Source: Bacteroidota bacterium
Lineage (GTDB): Bacteria; Bacteroidota; Bacteroidia; Bacteroidales; VadinHA17
Direction: 5' to 3'
DNA: 8,413 bases
Assembly (NCBI GenBank): GCA_030628785.1
Contig: DAOVQI010000124.1
Span: forward strand, 1 to 8,413
Shown here: positions 1 to 6,200 of the stretch, piece by piece
Layout of the letters: each line of letters starts with the position of its first letter
How positions within the stretch are numbered: the stretch's first letter is position 1
The notes under the pieces: generated by a model
What the model was told of the DNA's origin: nothing
What the model saw: the letters and a program-made list of their open reading frames with translations, nothing else
Database searches by the model: none
Made by a program: the position numbers and the translations under genes

Positions 1-70
1 ATCACAATGACTAAAATATCAATATTGCTTTTATTAAGAAGGGTTTGGAGGAATATTGGAAACACCCATT

Positions 71-91
71 ATTCCAGCATTCCAGCATTCC
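71..91. repeat. Short octamer repeat (ATTCCAGC)
   Basis: Two exact copies of ATTCCAGC (71-78 and 79-86) are followed by a partial third copy, ATTCC (87-91). The array abuts the GC-rich palindrome that begins at 91. A related ATT-rich stretch (CATTATGCCATTATTC) follows the palindrome. No function is evident; it is one of several short-period arrays in the non-coding parts of this window. Confidence 0.6.
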
Positions 92-122
92 CCGCCCGAA
101 CGTACCGTTCGGTACGGGCGGG
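91..122. repeat. GC-rich 5'-bulged palindrome
   Basis: Outer arms CCCGCCCG (91-98) and CGGGCGGG (115-122) pair perfectly. Inside them TACCG (103-107) pairs with CGGTA (110-114) around a TT loop, leaving AACG (99-102) unpaired on the 5' side. A competing fold exists: CCGAACG (96-102) with CGTTCGG (106-112) around TAC. There is no T-run on either side, so it is not an obvious intrinsic terminator. It lies 72 nt upstream of the first gene and has the same plan as the hairpin at 1171-1208. Confidence 0.8.
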
Positions 123-194
123 CATTATGCCATTATTCTGTCAAAAATGACTTTTCGGTGTGGACTCAATACTTAATAAAGAATTACTAAAAAT

Positions 195-914
195 ATGAAA
201 AAAAAATACTATTGGATTATCATAATTATCTTATTTGGCTTGCTACCAAAACAGGGGCTGGCCCAAATTACGATTCCGGAAATAGAAAAATACCTTGACA
301 GGGTAAGGCTTAATCATGCCATGGAAGACATGAGAAAAAACACTTATAACGATGTGGAAGGAAGCCCGTTTATGCCAAAGGAGTTTCAGCAGGGAAAGAT
401 ACAGGTTAAAGGCGAGGGATTATACAGTAGCAAACTGAGATATGATATGTATACTAACGTAATGCAATTCATGGCGAAAGGGATTGTTTATGTTATTGCT
501 TTTCCTGAAGATATTGAATTTGTTGAAATTGAAGATCTGAAGTTTATTTATACCCCTTACCTTTCGGCACCCTCAGGTACTGATCTTAAAGAATCCTATT
601 TCGTTGTCCTGATGAATGGTAATTGCAAATTACTTACAAAAAAAGAAGTGCTGTTGCTGGATGCTGAACCTGCAAAACCCTATGTTGATGCAAAACCCGC
701 GCATTTTATCCAAAAAAAGGACAGTTATTTTATAAAGAAAAATGACCTTCCCGCGGTAAAGATCAGCAGCAGGAAAAGCCTGATAGGGATTCTGGAGGAT
801 AAAGAAACAGAGGTCTTAAGTTTTATTAAAAAGGAGAAAATATCACATAATGACCTTGAAGATCTGAAAAAGTTGATCGAATATTATAATAGTCTGGAAG
901 AAATGGAGGATTGA
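195..914 (+). CDS. Secreted protein of unknown function (239 aa)
   Basis: I cannot assign a function. Residues 1-23 look like a Sec signal peptide: a lysine-rich start (MKKK), an Ile/Leu-rich core and a likely cut after GLA before Q24, which would place the protein in the periplasm or outside the cell. The mature part has a conserved-looking segment at about 55-86 (EGSPFM, then RYDMY at 82-86). From memory, similar 'GSPYL...RYN.Y' proteins of unknown function recur in Bacteroidota. A predicted beta-rich middle follows, including YFVVLMNGNCKLL at about 135-147. The C-terminal 45 residues are charged and helical, with a KKEKIS segment and a glutamate-rich end. The ATG is preceded by an A-rich leader typical of the phylum. 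I found no good promoter match in the 194 nt upstream. Reading-frame reality is fairly sure; function is open. Confidence 0.85.
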   Translation: MKKKYYWIIIIILFGLLPKQGLAQITIPEIEKYLDRVRLNHAMEDMRKNTYNDVEGSPFMPKEFQQGKIQVKGEGLYSSKLRYDMYTNVMQFMAKGIVYVIAFPEDIEFVEIEDLKFIYTPYLSAPSGTDLKESYFVVLMNGNCKLLTKKEVLLLDAEPAKPYVDAKPAHFIQKKDSYFIKKNDLPAVKISSRKSLIGILEDKETEVLSFIKKEKISHNDLEDLKKLIEYYNSLEEMED

Positions 915-1076
915 GGTAATAATGTATTTTGGTGTTAAGGTGTTTACATGTTAATGTAATTGGTGCATGGAGCGAGGGGCATGGGGTGGAGAGCAGAGCG
1001 CGAAGCGCGTGACGAGGAGAAAGAGTAACTGGGAGAAGATGAGATGGGGAGACTGGGGGACTGAGTGACTGGGAGA

Positions 1077-1109
1077 GACCTGCCAGCGTCTGAAAGACCT
1101 GGCAGAGTC
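1077..1109. repeat. Hairpin inside module A (CTGCCAG/CTGGCAG)
   Basis: CTGCCAG (1080-1086) pairs with CTGGCAG (1099-1105). Inside, GTCT (1088-1091) pairs with AGAC (1095-1098) around a GAA loop, leaving C1087 unpaired. GAC (1077-1079) can extend the foot with GTC (1107-1109) past an unpaired A1106. The sequence is also a 19-nt near-tandem duplication, with units starting GACCT at 1077 and 1096. Copy B keeps only one unit and so cannot fold this way. Confidence 0.7.
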
Positions 1110-1122
1110 TGTGAAGGAATAA

Positions 1123-1149
1123 AGGTTAAGACTGAGGTTGAGGTTGAGG
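1123..1149. repeat. Degenerate hexamer run (GGTTAAG/GGTTGAG)
   Basis: Reads AGGTTAAG, a short spacer, then two GAGGTTGAGG-like units. The same telomere-like G-rich hexamer recurs at 1369-1387 (TTGAGGTTAAGG) and at 8358-8390. No function is implied by the sequence alone. Confidence 0.6.
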
Positions 1150-1158
1150 AGGGGGGAA

Positions 1159-1227
1159 ATCCGTCCGACCGCCCGCCTGAATGAAAGAATTCATTCTTTC
1201 GGGCAGGCTTGAGTCGGTCCGACGGAT
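1159..1227. repeat. Long imperfect inverted repeat with nested bulged hairpin
   Basis: The outer arm ATCCGTCCGACC (1159-1170) pairs with GGTCCGACGGAT (1216-1227) with one mismatch. The next stem, GCCCGCCT (1171-1178), pairs with GGGCAGGC (1201-1208) with one mismatch and one G-T pair. The innermost stem, GAAAGAAT (1183-1190), pairs perfectly with ATTCTTTC (1193-1200) around TC. GAAT (1179-1182) is left unpaired on the 5' side. A competing fold pairs GAATGA (1179-1184) with TCATTC (1191-1196). It sits between module copies A and B. No T-run follows it. Confidence 0.8.
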
Positions 1228-1239
1228 GTAGGGGTGGAA

Positions 1240-1388
1240 AGACATGGAAAGCATGGGGCGTGGAGCAAGGCGCAGAGAGCGGAGAGTAGGGCGCAAAGCG
1301 CGTGACGAGGAGACGGGGAGACTGGGAGACTGTGCGAGACCTGCCAGCGTCTGTGAAGGGATGAAAGATGTTGAGGTTAAGGAATTGA
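1240..1388. repeat. Composite purine-rich repeat module, copy B
   Basis: Second copy of the module at 961-1149, in the same orientation, about 280 nt downstream. Two 18-nt identities anchor it (1296-1313 and 1336-1353). The octamer stretch here is AGACGGGG, AGACTGGG, AGACTGTG (1311-1334). Relative to copy A it lacks 19 nt, exactly what would be lost by recombination between the two GTCTG words in copy A (1088-1092 and 1107-1111). Confidence 0.75.
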
Positions 1389-1475
1389 TGTCAGATGGCA
1401 AATGTCAAATGAAAAAAGTAATGAATCCCTGCACAAACATTTGACATCATACATTTGACCTCTGACTTTTGACAT
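1387..1475. repeat. Inverted pair of TGTCAAATG-type octamer repeats
   Basis: ATGTCAAATG (1402-1411) and CATTTGACAT (1438-1447) are perfect 10-bp inverted arms separated by 26 nt. Each arm is part of a degenerate run: GATGTCAGATGGCAAATG on the left, and ATTTGACC, TCTGACTT, TTGACATA on the right. So it is a short array facing its own reverse complement. There is no adjacent T-run and no recognised regulator site. Confidence 0.65.
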
Positions 1476-1499
1476 AAAATCCCTGTAGAACGGGAATTC

Positions 1500-1533
1500 A
1501 GAGTCTGTGAAGTAGGCGGGGAGACGGGGAGAC
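1500..1533. repeat. Partial third copy of the composite module
   Basis: AGAGTCTGTGAAG (1500-1512) matches the end of the copy A unit (1106-1113 and onward). It is followed by two exact copies of GGGGAGAC (1518-1525 and 1526-1533), the octamer seen in copies A and B. The last base of this run is also the first base of the next hairpin stem. Confidence 0.6.
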
Positions 1534-1574
1534 CCTGTGAAATAGCTTCGCGTCACTTCGTGAATTTCATAGGG
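1533..1574. repeat. 5'-bulged hairpin with TGAAAT/ATTTCA stem
   Basis: CCCTGTGAAAT (1533-1543) pairs with ATTTCATAGGG (1564-1574): 11 bp including one G-T pair. Inside, TCAC (1553-1556) pairs with GTGA (1560-1563) around TTC, leaving nine bases (1544-1552) unpaired on the 5' side. A competing inner fold pairs TTCGCG (1547-1552) with CGTGAA (1559-1564) with one G-T pair. The left arm is shared with the hairpin at 2014-2062. Confidence 0.75.
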
Positions 1575-1597
1575 CAAGCTGAGAGACAATTGAGCAG

Positions 1598-1695
1598 GAA
1601 GTAAGGAGTATGTAGGATGTAGTATGTAGTAAGGTACTGGGTACTAGGTACTGGTTACTAGGTACTGGGTACTGGGTACTGGCTACTGGGTACTG
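1598..1695. repeat. Heptamer tandem array, 14 in-phase units
   Basis: Fourteen consecutive 7-nt units read in phase from 1598 to 1695. The first five belong to a GTAGTAT-like subtype (GAAGTAA, GGAGTAT, GTAGGAT, GTAGTAT, GTAGTAA). The last nine, 1633-1695, are GGTACTG or single-base variants (GGTACTA, GTTACTA, GCTACTG). Since 7 is not a multiple of 3, any reading frame through it cycles every 21 nt, which explains the repetitive peptide on the minus strand. It resembles cyanobacterial heptamer short tandem repeats in form. There are no long unique spacers, so it is not CRISPR. Confidence 0.85.
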
Positions 1696-1711
1696 GGCAA
1701 AGAGGCGAAAT

Positions 1712-1734
1712 GTAGAGCCGAATTGTATTCGGCT
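1712..1734. repeat. GTAG-headed perfect hairpin, REP-like
   Basis: AGCCGAAT (1716-1723) and ATTCGGCT (1727-1734) are perfect 8-bp arms around a TGT loop. The tetranucleotide GTAG (1712-1715) stands directly at the 5' foot. In Proteobacteria, REP elements mobilised by RAYT/TnpA-REP transposases carry GTAG or GGAG at this position. The resemblance is seen in the sequence; kinship with REP is inferred, and no RAYT gene lies in this window. Confidence 0.55.
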
Positions 1735-1761
1735 GGGAAGTGTAAAAGGAGTTGAGGGTAG

Positions 1762-1796
1762 AGAGCGCAGAGCACGTAGTACGGAGTACAAAGTGC
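1762..1796. repeat. Second heptamer array, 5 degenerate units
   Basis: AGAGCGC, AGAGCAC, GTAGTAC, GGAGTAC and AAAGTGC run in phase. The units drift gradually, each differing from its neighbour by a few bases. The first unit, AGAGCGC, also occurs in module copy A (995-1001), followed there by GAAGCGC. This suggests the modules and the arrays share heptamer ancestry. Confidence 0.55.
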
Positions 1797-1821
1797 AGGT
1801 CGCATGAGGATTTTAAGGATT

Positions 1822-1906
1822 AGTCCCGGAGGGACTTGAAGATAATAGGCAGCCACTTCAGTGGCTGTAGTAAACCGTGTAAATAATATATACAGCCCGT
1901 AGGGCT
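1822..1906. repeat. Cassette of three spaced hairpins
   Basis: Three perfect small hairpins occur in a row: AGTCCC-GGA-GGGACT (1822-1836), CAGCCACT-TC-AGTGGCTG (1850-1867) and AGCCC-GTA-GGGCT (1894-1906). The first and third are both CCC-NNA-GGG structures and both are followed by TGAA. The spacers are AT-rich. This could be a structured RNA, a repeat element or a decayed mobile element. I do not recognise an Rfam family. No T-run follows any hairpin. Confidence 0.7.
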
Positions 1907-1983
1907 TGAAAGGAATTATATAAAAAATTATTGACGATTAATCGAATATCGAACAAACCAAGAAACCGAATCAATAGTCAAGG

Positions 1984-2094
1984 AACCCGGAACAAGATAA
2001 AAGAAAAAAGTTTACCCTGTGAAATACGAAGTAATTTTGCAAGCAAAATTATTTCACAGGGTGAAAAGATAAAAGTAGAAAAACCCGGAACAAG
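1984..2094. repeat. Direct repeats flanking a bulged hairpin
   Basis: AACCCGGAACAAG is present exactly at 1984-1996 and 2082-2094, and GATAAAAG exactly at 1996-2003 and 2068-2075. Between them lies a hairpin: ACCCTGTGAAATA (2014-2026) pairs perfectly with TATTTCACAGGGT (2050-2062). Inside, ATTTTGC (2034-2040) pairs with GCAAAAT (2043-2049) around AA, and CGAAGTA (2027-2033) is unpaired on the 5' side. A competing fold pairs GAAGTAATTTTGC (2028-2040) with GCAAAATTATTTC (2043-2055), with one G-T pair. The arrangement could be an insertion with duplicated flanks or a decayed tandem duplication. Confidence 0.75.
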
Positions 2095-2096
2095 GA

Positions 2097-2120
2097 ACAA
2101 TTAACTTATAACAATTAACT
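2097..2120. repeat. ACAATTAACT direct repeat
   Basis: ACAATTAACT is exactly repeated at 2097-2106 and 2111-2120, with TATA between. It occupies the spacer and -33 region in front of the putative -7 element of the MORN gene. It could be a regulator site or simply another short repeat. Confidence 0.6.
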
Positions 2121-2127
2121 ACTTTTG
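2120..2127 (+). promoter_or_regulatory. Putative -7 element for the MORN gene
   Basis: TACTTTTG matches the Bacteroidota -7 consensus TAnnTTTG exactly. It lies 39 nt upstream of the ATG, which would give a 5' leader of roughly 30 nt. No TTG/TTTG is found about 19 nt further upstream, so the -33 element is missing or weak. Confidence 0.45.
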
Positions 2128-2166
2128 GTACGAATCTTGTTCATGTGAACTTAAATATTCCTAATA

Positions 2167-2847
2167 ATGAAAAATCTAATTAAACTATCTTTCCTTTTTA
2201 GTTTGGGATTTTTAACACTCCTGAGTTTCGGACAAACCGAATGTAAAGTATTGAAGGCAGAAATTTCCCTTATTTATAAAGGTGAATGTAAAAACGGACT
2301 GGCTCATGGTGTTGGTGAGGCATCGGGTAGGGATTTTTATGAGGGTGAATTTAAAAAAGGCTTGCCACACGGGCAAGGTACTTATGAATGGACGTCAGGA
2401 GAAGTGTATGAAGGTGCCTGGCGAAAAGGCTTGCGGCACGGAGTGGGTAAATATTCCTTTTTTTCAAATGGCAGGGATACAATTTTAGCCGGCAGGTGGG
2501 TAAATGATGAATATGTTGGAGGAAAATCATCAAGCCAGGCCTATAAAGTACTTTTTAAAGATAATATTGGACGAATTAATTTTGTCCGTTTTGGTGATGG
2601 GGGAAATATTCGCCTTAAATTTCTCAGAAGTGGTGGAGAGATCGGAGTACAAAATCTAATGTTATCCGGAGATTCCGGAACAATCATGGAGCAAAGATTT
2701 TTTACTGGCTTTGAAAATGCTGAATTTCCTTTTACAGGTAAAGTGGTATTTTATGCTCCAAGTGTATGGGGTGCTTCGATTATGCGGTGCGAATTGCGGC
2801 TTGAAATTAACGAACCAGGTATGTGGGATATTTATATTTATTTGTAA
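2167..2847 (+). CDS. Secreted MORN-repeat protein (226 aa)
   Basis: Residues 1-23 form a Sec signal peptide (KNLIK start, hydrophobic core, likely cleavage near SFGQ before T24), so the protein is likely periplasmic or exported. Three MORN repeats follow: 37-57 (YKGECKNGLAHGVGE), 58-80 (YEGEFKKGLPHGQGTY) and 81-103 (YEGAWRKGLRHGVGKY). A partial fourth (GRWVNDEYVGG) lies at 109-119. MORN repeats build an elongated beta meander that often serves as a scaffold or membrane-binding surface. Residues 120-226 are a separate, predicted beta-rich domain with GFENAEFPF and a terminal EINEPGMWDI motif. I do not recognise a named family for it. The gene stands alone, with a putative promoter before it and weak terminator-like hairpins after it. 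The cellular role is unknown. Confidence 0.88.
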   Translation: MKNLIKLSFLFSLGFLTLLSFGQTECKVLKAEISLIYKGECKNGLAHGVGEASGRDFYEGEFKKGLPHGQGTYEWTSGEVYEGAWRKGLRHGVGKYSFFSNGRDTILAGRWVNDEYVGGKSSSQAYKVLFKDNIGRINFVRFGDGGNIRLKFLRSGGEIGVQNLMLSGDSGTIMEQRFFTGFENAEFPFTGKVVFYAPSVWGASIMRCELRLEINEPGMWDIYIYL

Positions 2848-2889
2848 TGCGGTAGTATCGTGTATTTTAGGTATCGATTTTTTAACAGT

Positions 2890-2913
2890 CACGCAACCTT
2901 TCAGCGTGTTTTT
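2890..2913 (+). terminator. Weak intrinsic terminator candidate after the MORN gene
   Basis: CACGC (2890-2894) pairs with GCGTG (2904-2908) around a 9-nt loop and is followed directly by five Ts (2909-2913). The stem is short, so efficiency is doubtful. It lies 42 nt after the MORN stop codon. Confidence 0.4.
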
Positions 2914-2928
2914 CCATCTTAGAGTTGT

Positions 2929-2976
2929 GTTGTAAAGCATTTTTTATGGATTTAAATATTCGCTACAACGTTTTTT
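2929..2976 (+). terminator. Second weak terminator-like hairpin
   Basis: GTTGTA (2929-2934) pairs with TACAAC (2964-2969). One G follows, then six Ts (2971-2976). The loop is long (29 nt, with a possible GC/GC pair inside), so this is a weak candidate. It may act as a backup to the hairpin at 2890-2913. Confidence 0.25.
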
Positions 2977-3166
2977 CCTATTATGAACCACCTTAAACTG
3001 CTCCATTTCAGCAAGTTAACTAAAAATTTTCCTGTTTTTTTACTGAAGCATGATTTTAATATTGAGTAAAGTTATAATACATTCATATTCATTAATTTAG
3101 AAATGATTATAAGAAACTTACTATTTATTACAGATAGCTCTGAAATCCGCAATATGTATAAAAAAA

Positions 3167-3197
3167 TTTGTGCTTTTATAATTTATTTTTAATTTTG
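3167..3197 (+). promoter_or_regulatory. Bacteroidota-type promoter of the susCD operon
   Basis: TTTG (3167-3170), then exactly 19 nt, then TAATTTTG (3190-3197). This fits the Bacteroidota housekeeping promoter pattern (TTTG at -33, TAnnTTTG at -7) with standard spacing. Transcription would start a few bases after 3197, leaving about 70 nt of AT-rich leader before the susC ATG at 3276. The rest of the 428-nt spacer (2848-3275) holds nothing else I can identify beyond the two weak hairpins. Confidence 0.7.
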
Positions 3198-3275
3198 GCG
3201 CAAAGCAAGTACATGAATTAGCAATCACATGTACAATTATTAATCTATTATTTTTTAAACCTAAAAATTTTATCT

Positions 3276-6200
3276 ATGAAAAGATTTACAGTATTGTTTG
3301 CGTTCTTGGTGTTTCTCGGCTTTCAACTCCAGGCACAAGTACAGCAAATAACGGGTACTATAACCAGCTCTGAAGACGGGCTGGGTGTTCCCGGGGTTTC
3401 CATCGTTGTGAAAGGAACAACGTATGGAACCATTACCGATCTGGATGGTAATTATACCCTGGCTGTACCTGAAGACGCTGTTGCACTTTTGTTTAGTTTT
3501 GTTGGGATGAAAACCCAGGACATTAACATCGATGGCCGTGAGACCATTGATGTTGTGATGGATCCGGATATATTTGGTCTTGACGAGGTGGTGGTGACCG
3601 GTGTTGCAAGTGGTACACCAACCAAGAAACTCGGGTTCTCCATTGGAAAAGTAAGGGAGGATCAGCTCGAAAAAGTTCCGGCTATTGATGCGGCAAATGC
3701 TATCAGGGGTAAGGTTGCCGGCGTACGGGTTGTACAGCCTTCAGGTAACCCATCGTCTCAGGCCCAGATCCGGTTAAGGGGTTCAACCTCAATATCGGGC
3801 GGGCAATCACCGCTGATAATTGTTGATGGTATGATCACTTCAGGTAGCCTCAGCGACATTAACATGGAAGATGTTAAGTCGATTGAGATTATCAAGGGAT
3901 CAGCAGGTGCTTCACTTTATGGTTCACTTGCCGGTAACGGTGTAATTCAGATCATCACTAAGCGTGGTGGAACAAACACCGGTGGGCAGAAAACAAGAAT
4001 TACCATAAAGAATGAATACGGTCAATCCTTCCTGAGCAGCGATTATCCGTTGACAGAACACCATTTCTGGAAAATGGATCCGGTAACCGGAAGGCGTGAC
4101 AAGGATTTTTTAGATGTTGAATACGTCAATAATCCGACAAATGCTGCAGATTCAGCAAACTACGCTTTTCAGAAGCTTGTTGCTGACAACGATTATTCCG
4201 TATTGTATGATCACGTTAAAGAGATCTACGTGCCTCAGCCGTACTTTACAAATTATGTATCCATTTCACACAATAGCCAACTGTTCCAGTTCCATACTTC
4301 GTTTGAGAACAAGAACGTGACGGGTATCGTGGAAGGAGAAGAACCATGGATAAGGAAAAATTTCCGTTTGAACGTTGACTTTACACCTTCTCCGGAATGG
4401 AAATTCTCCTTATCAACTTCGTATAATTTGGTTGATGGTTATGGGGCTACTGAGCGGGGTCAGGGCGCCAATATCTTCTATTCTGCATTAATGGCAGAAC
4501 CCAACATCAACTTCCTGGAAAAGGATGAAAATGGTGAATATGTGAACCAATTCGAGGATTATGACAACAACTGGCATAACCCTCTTTATATGGCTGCTAA
4601 CAGGCGCTACCAACAAAACAGGGACAGAGTTCTTGCCGGTGGTTTTCTTCAGTACAAGCCTCTTGATTGGTTGAAATTCAAAGGACAGTTCTCATTAGAC
4701 CGTACCGACTATGATAACCAGACTTTTTATCCGATAGGTTATATAACACCTGGTCTTAGTTCATTAAGATTTGGTTCATATTCAATAAGCAGGAATGTTA
4801 ACTGGAAGCAGGTTGCCGAGTTTGAAGCCATGGCTGAACAGGAATTTGGTGATCTGAAAACAAGACTTACCTTAAAATACCTGTATGAAAATCAGCACTC
4901 GGAAGGATTAAGTGGTAGTGGATCTCACTTTATTTCACAAGGGGTTCAAACCCTGCGTTCTGTTTCAGCTGAATCAAGAGGTGTTGGTTCATACACTTAT
5001 GATTATATAGCTGAAAATGTCTTTGCTGACCTGGTTCTTGACTTCAAGGATAAGTTCATCTTTGACGGATTGATAAGAAGAGACGGATCGTCCAGGTTTG
5101 GTGAAGATTCAAGGTATGCAACCTATTTCCGGACAGCATTTGCCTATATTCTGTCAGAAGACATTACAATCCCGTCGGTCGACTTCCTGAAATTGAGAGT
5201 TTCTTACGGAACATCAGGACAAAGACCTGGTTTCGCAGCTCAATATGAGACATATAGTGTAAGCGCAGCCGGAATTTCCCCGGGCGTATTGGGGAATAAA
5301 CTCCTGAAGCCTTCAACTGTTGGTGCTTTGGAAGTAGGTATAAATGTCGGCTTTCTGCAAAAGTTTAATTTTACCGCAAACTATGAAGATTCACAGGCTA
5401 AGGACCAGTTCCTTTCCGTTCCCTTATCTAAAGTTGCAGGATATTCGTCACAATGGCAGAATGCCGGTACCATGCATACAACATCTCTCGAATTCTCATT
5501 GAATGGTGCACTGGTAAGGAAACAGGATTTCAGTTGGGATTTCGGCCTGACCTGGGATAAAATTACTCAGGAAATTACCGACCTGGGCTGTCCGGCATGG
5601 ACACTGACAACCGCGGCAGCATCCGTCTTCCGCATCGAGGAAGGTAAACCATTTGGACTTATGTATGGCAACCAATTGGTAACCAGCATCGATCAACTTA
5701 CGACTGACGCCTCTGGTTATGTTAGGAACGATTATGGTTATGATCCCAATGCTCCGGAGGATAACAAGACCACCGCTGACTTTGTTGTAAACGACGATGG
5801 TTATGTTATTGTAAATGGAACACAGGGAACAAGAGCCGAATCGGTTCACTTTATTATTGATGATGAAGGCACGCCGGTAGTCGATGAAATCGGGAACACC
5901 AACCCGGATTTTAATTTCGGTTTCCACAATACATTGACATTTAAGGGTTTATCGTTTTATGTCTTATTTGAAGGACAAGTTGGTGGTGACATTTATAACT
6001 ATACCAGGCAACTAATGAACTTTAATAACAGGCATGGCGACTTTGAAACCTATGCTGCTATGGGTAAGTCTGTTGATTATCACAACGGCTCAAGTAAGTT
6101 ATATAACAAGTGTGACCCAAGCGACTACTATGTAGAGGATGGGGGCTATATGAAACTGCGTGAATTGTCTCTGAGCTATAGCTTAAAAGGTAATAAAATA

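Larger units (their letters stand above)
961..1149. repeat. Composite purine-rich repeat module, copy A
   Basis: This block shares its order of parts with copy B (1240-1388): CATGG-rich start, a GCGC(A/G)AAGCGC-type core, an octamer stretch of GGGAGACT type, a GACCTGCCAG unit and a GGTTAAG/GGTTGAG end. AAGCGCGTGACGAGGAGA is identical at 1003-1020 and 1296-1313. GAGACCTGCCAGCGTCTG is identical at 1075-1092 and 1336-1353. The + strand is very rich in purines. An imperfect octamer array (TGGGNGAC type) covers about 1046-1078. I see no coding potential. Confidence 0.75.

Noticed and set aside
1..194. Promoter for the first gene
   Set aside because: No TAnnTTTG with a suitably spaced TTG was found; the promoter may lie within the palindrome region, use another sigma factor, or be upstream of the window.
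961..1160. G-quadruplex in the purine-rich strand
   Set aside because: There are several G-runs, but I did not find four runs of three or more Gs with loops of seven or fewer bases; only a weak two-tetrad form seems possible.
1126..1401. 91-residue minus-strand reading frame
   Set aside because: It runs through modules A/B and the inverted repeat; its composition (Pro, Ser, Arg and PQPQPQ end) follows the repeats, and it has no domain-like pattern.
1598..1695. Possible CRISPR array
   Set aside because: Units are 7 nt and contiguous with no spacers of CRISPR size, and there are no cas genes.
1567..1791. 74-residue minus-strand reading frame with a repeating QYPV/PST peptide
   Set aside because: The peptide period is 7 residues (21 nt), exactly what a 7-nt DNA repeat produces in any frame; this is the heptamer array, not a gene.
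91..2062. Integron attC sites as an explanation for the bulged hairpins
   Set aside because: attC sites have single extrahelical bases and GTTRRRY/RYYYAAC core sites; these hairpins lack both, and no integrase or cassette array is present.
5496..5927. 143-residue minus-strand reading frame within susC
   Set aside because: Antisense to the SusC barrel region, with no support of its own.
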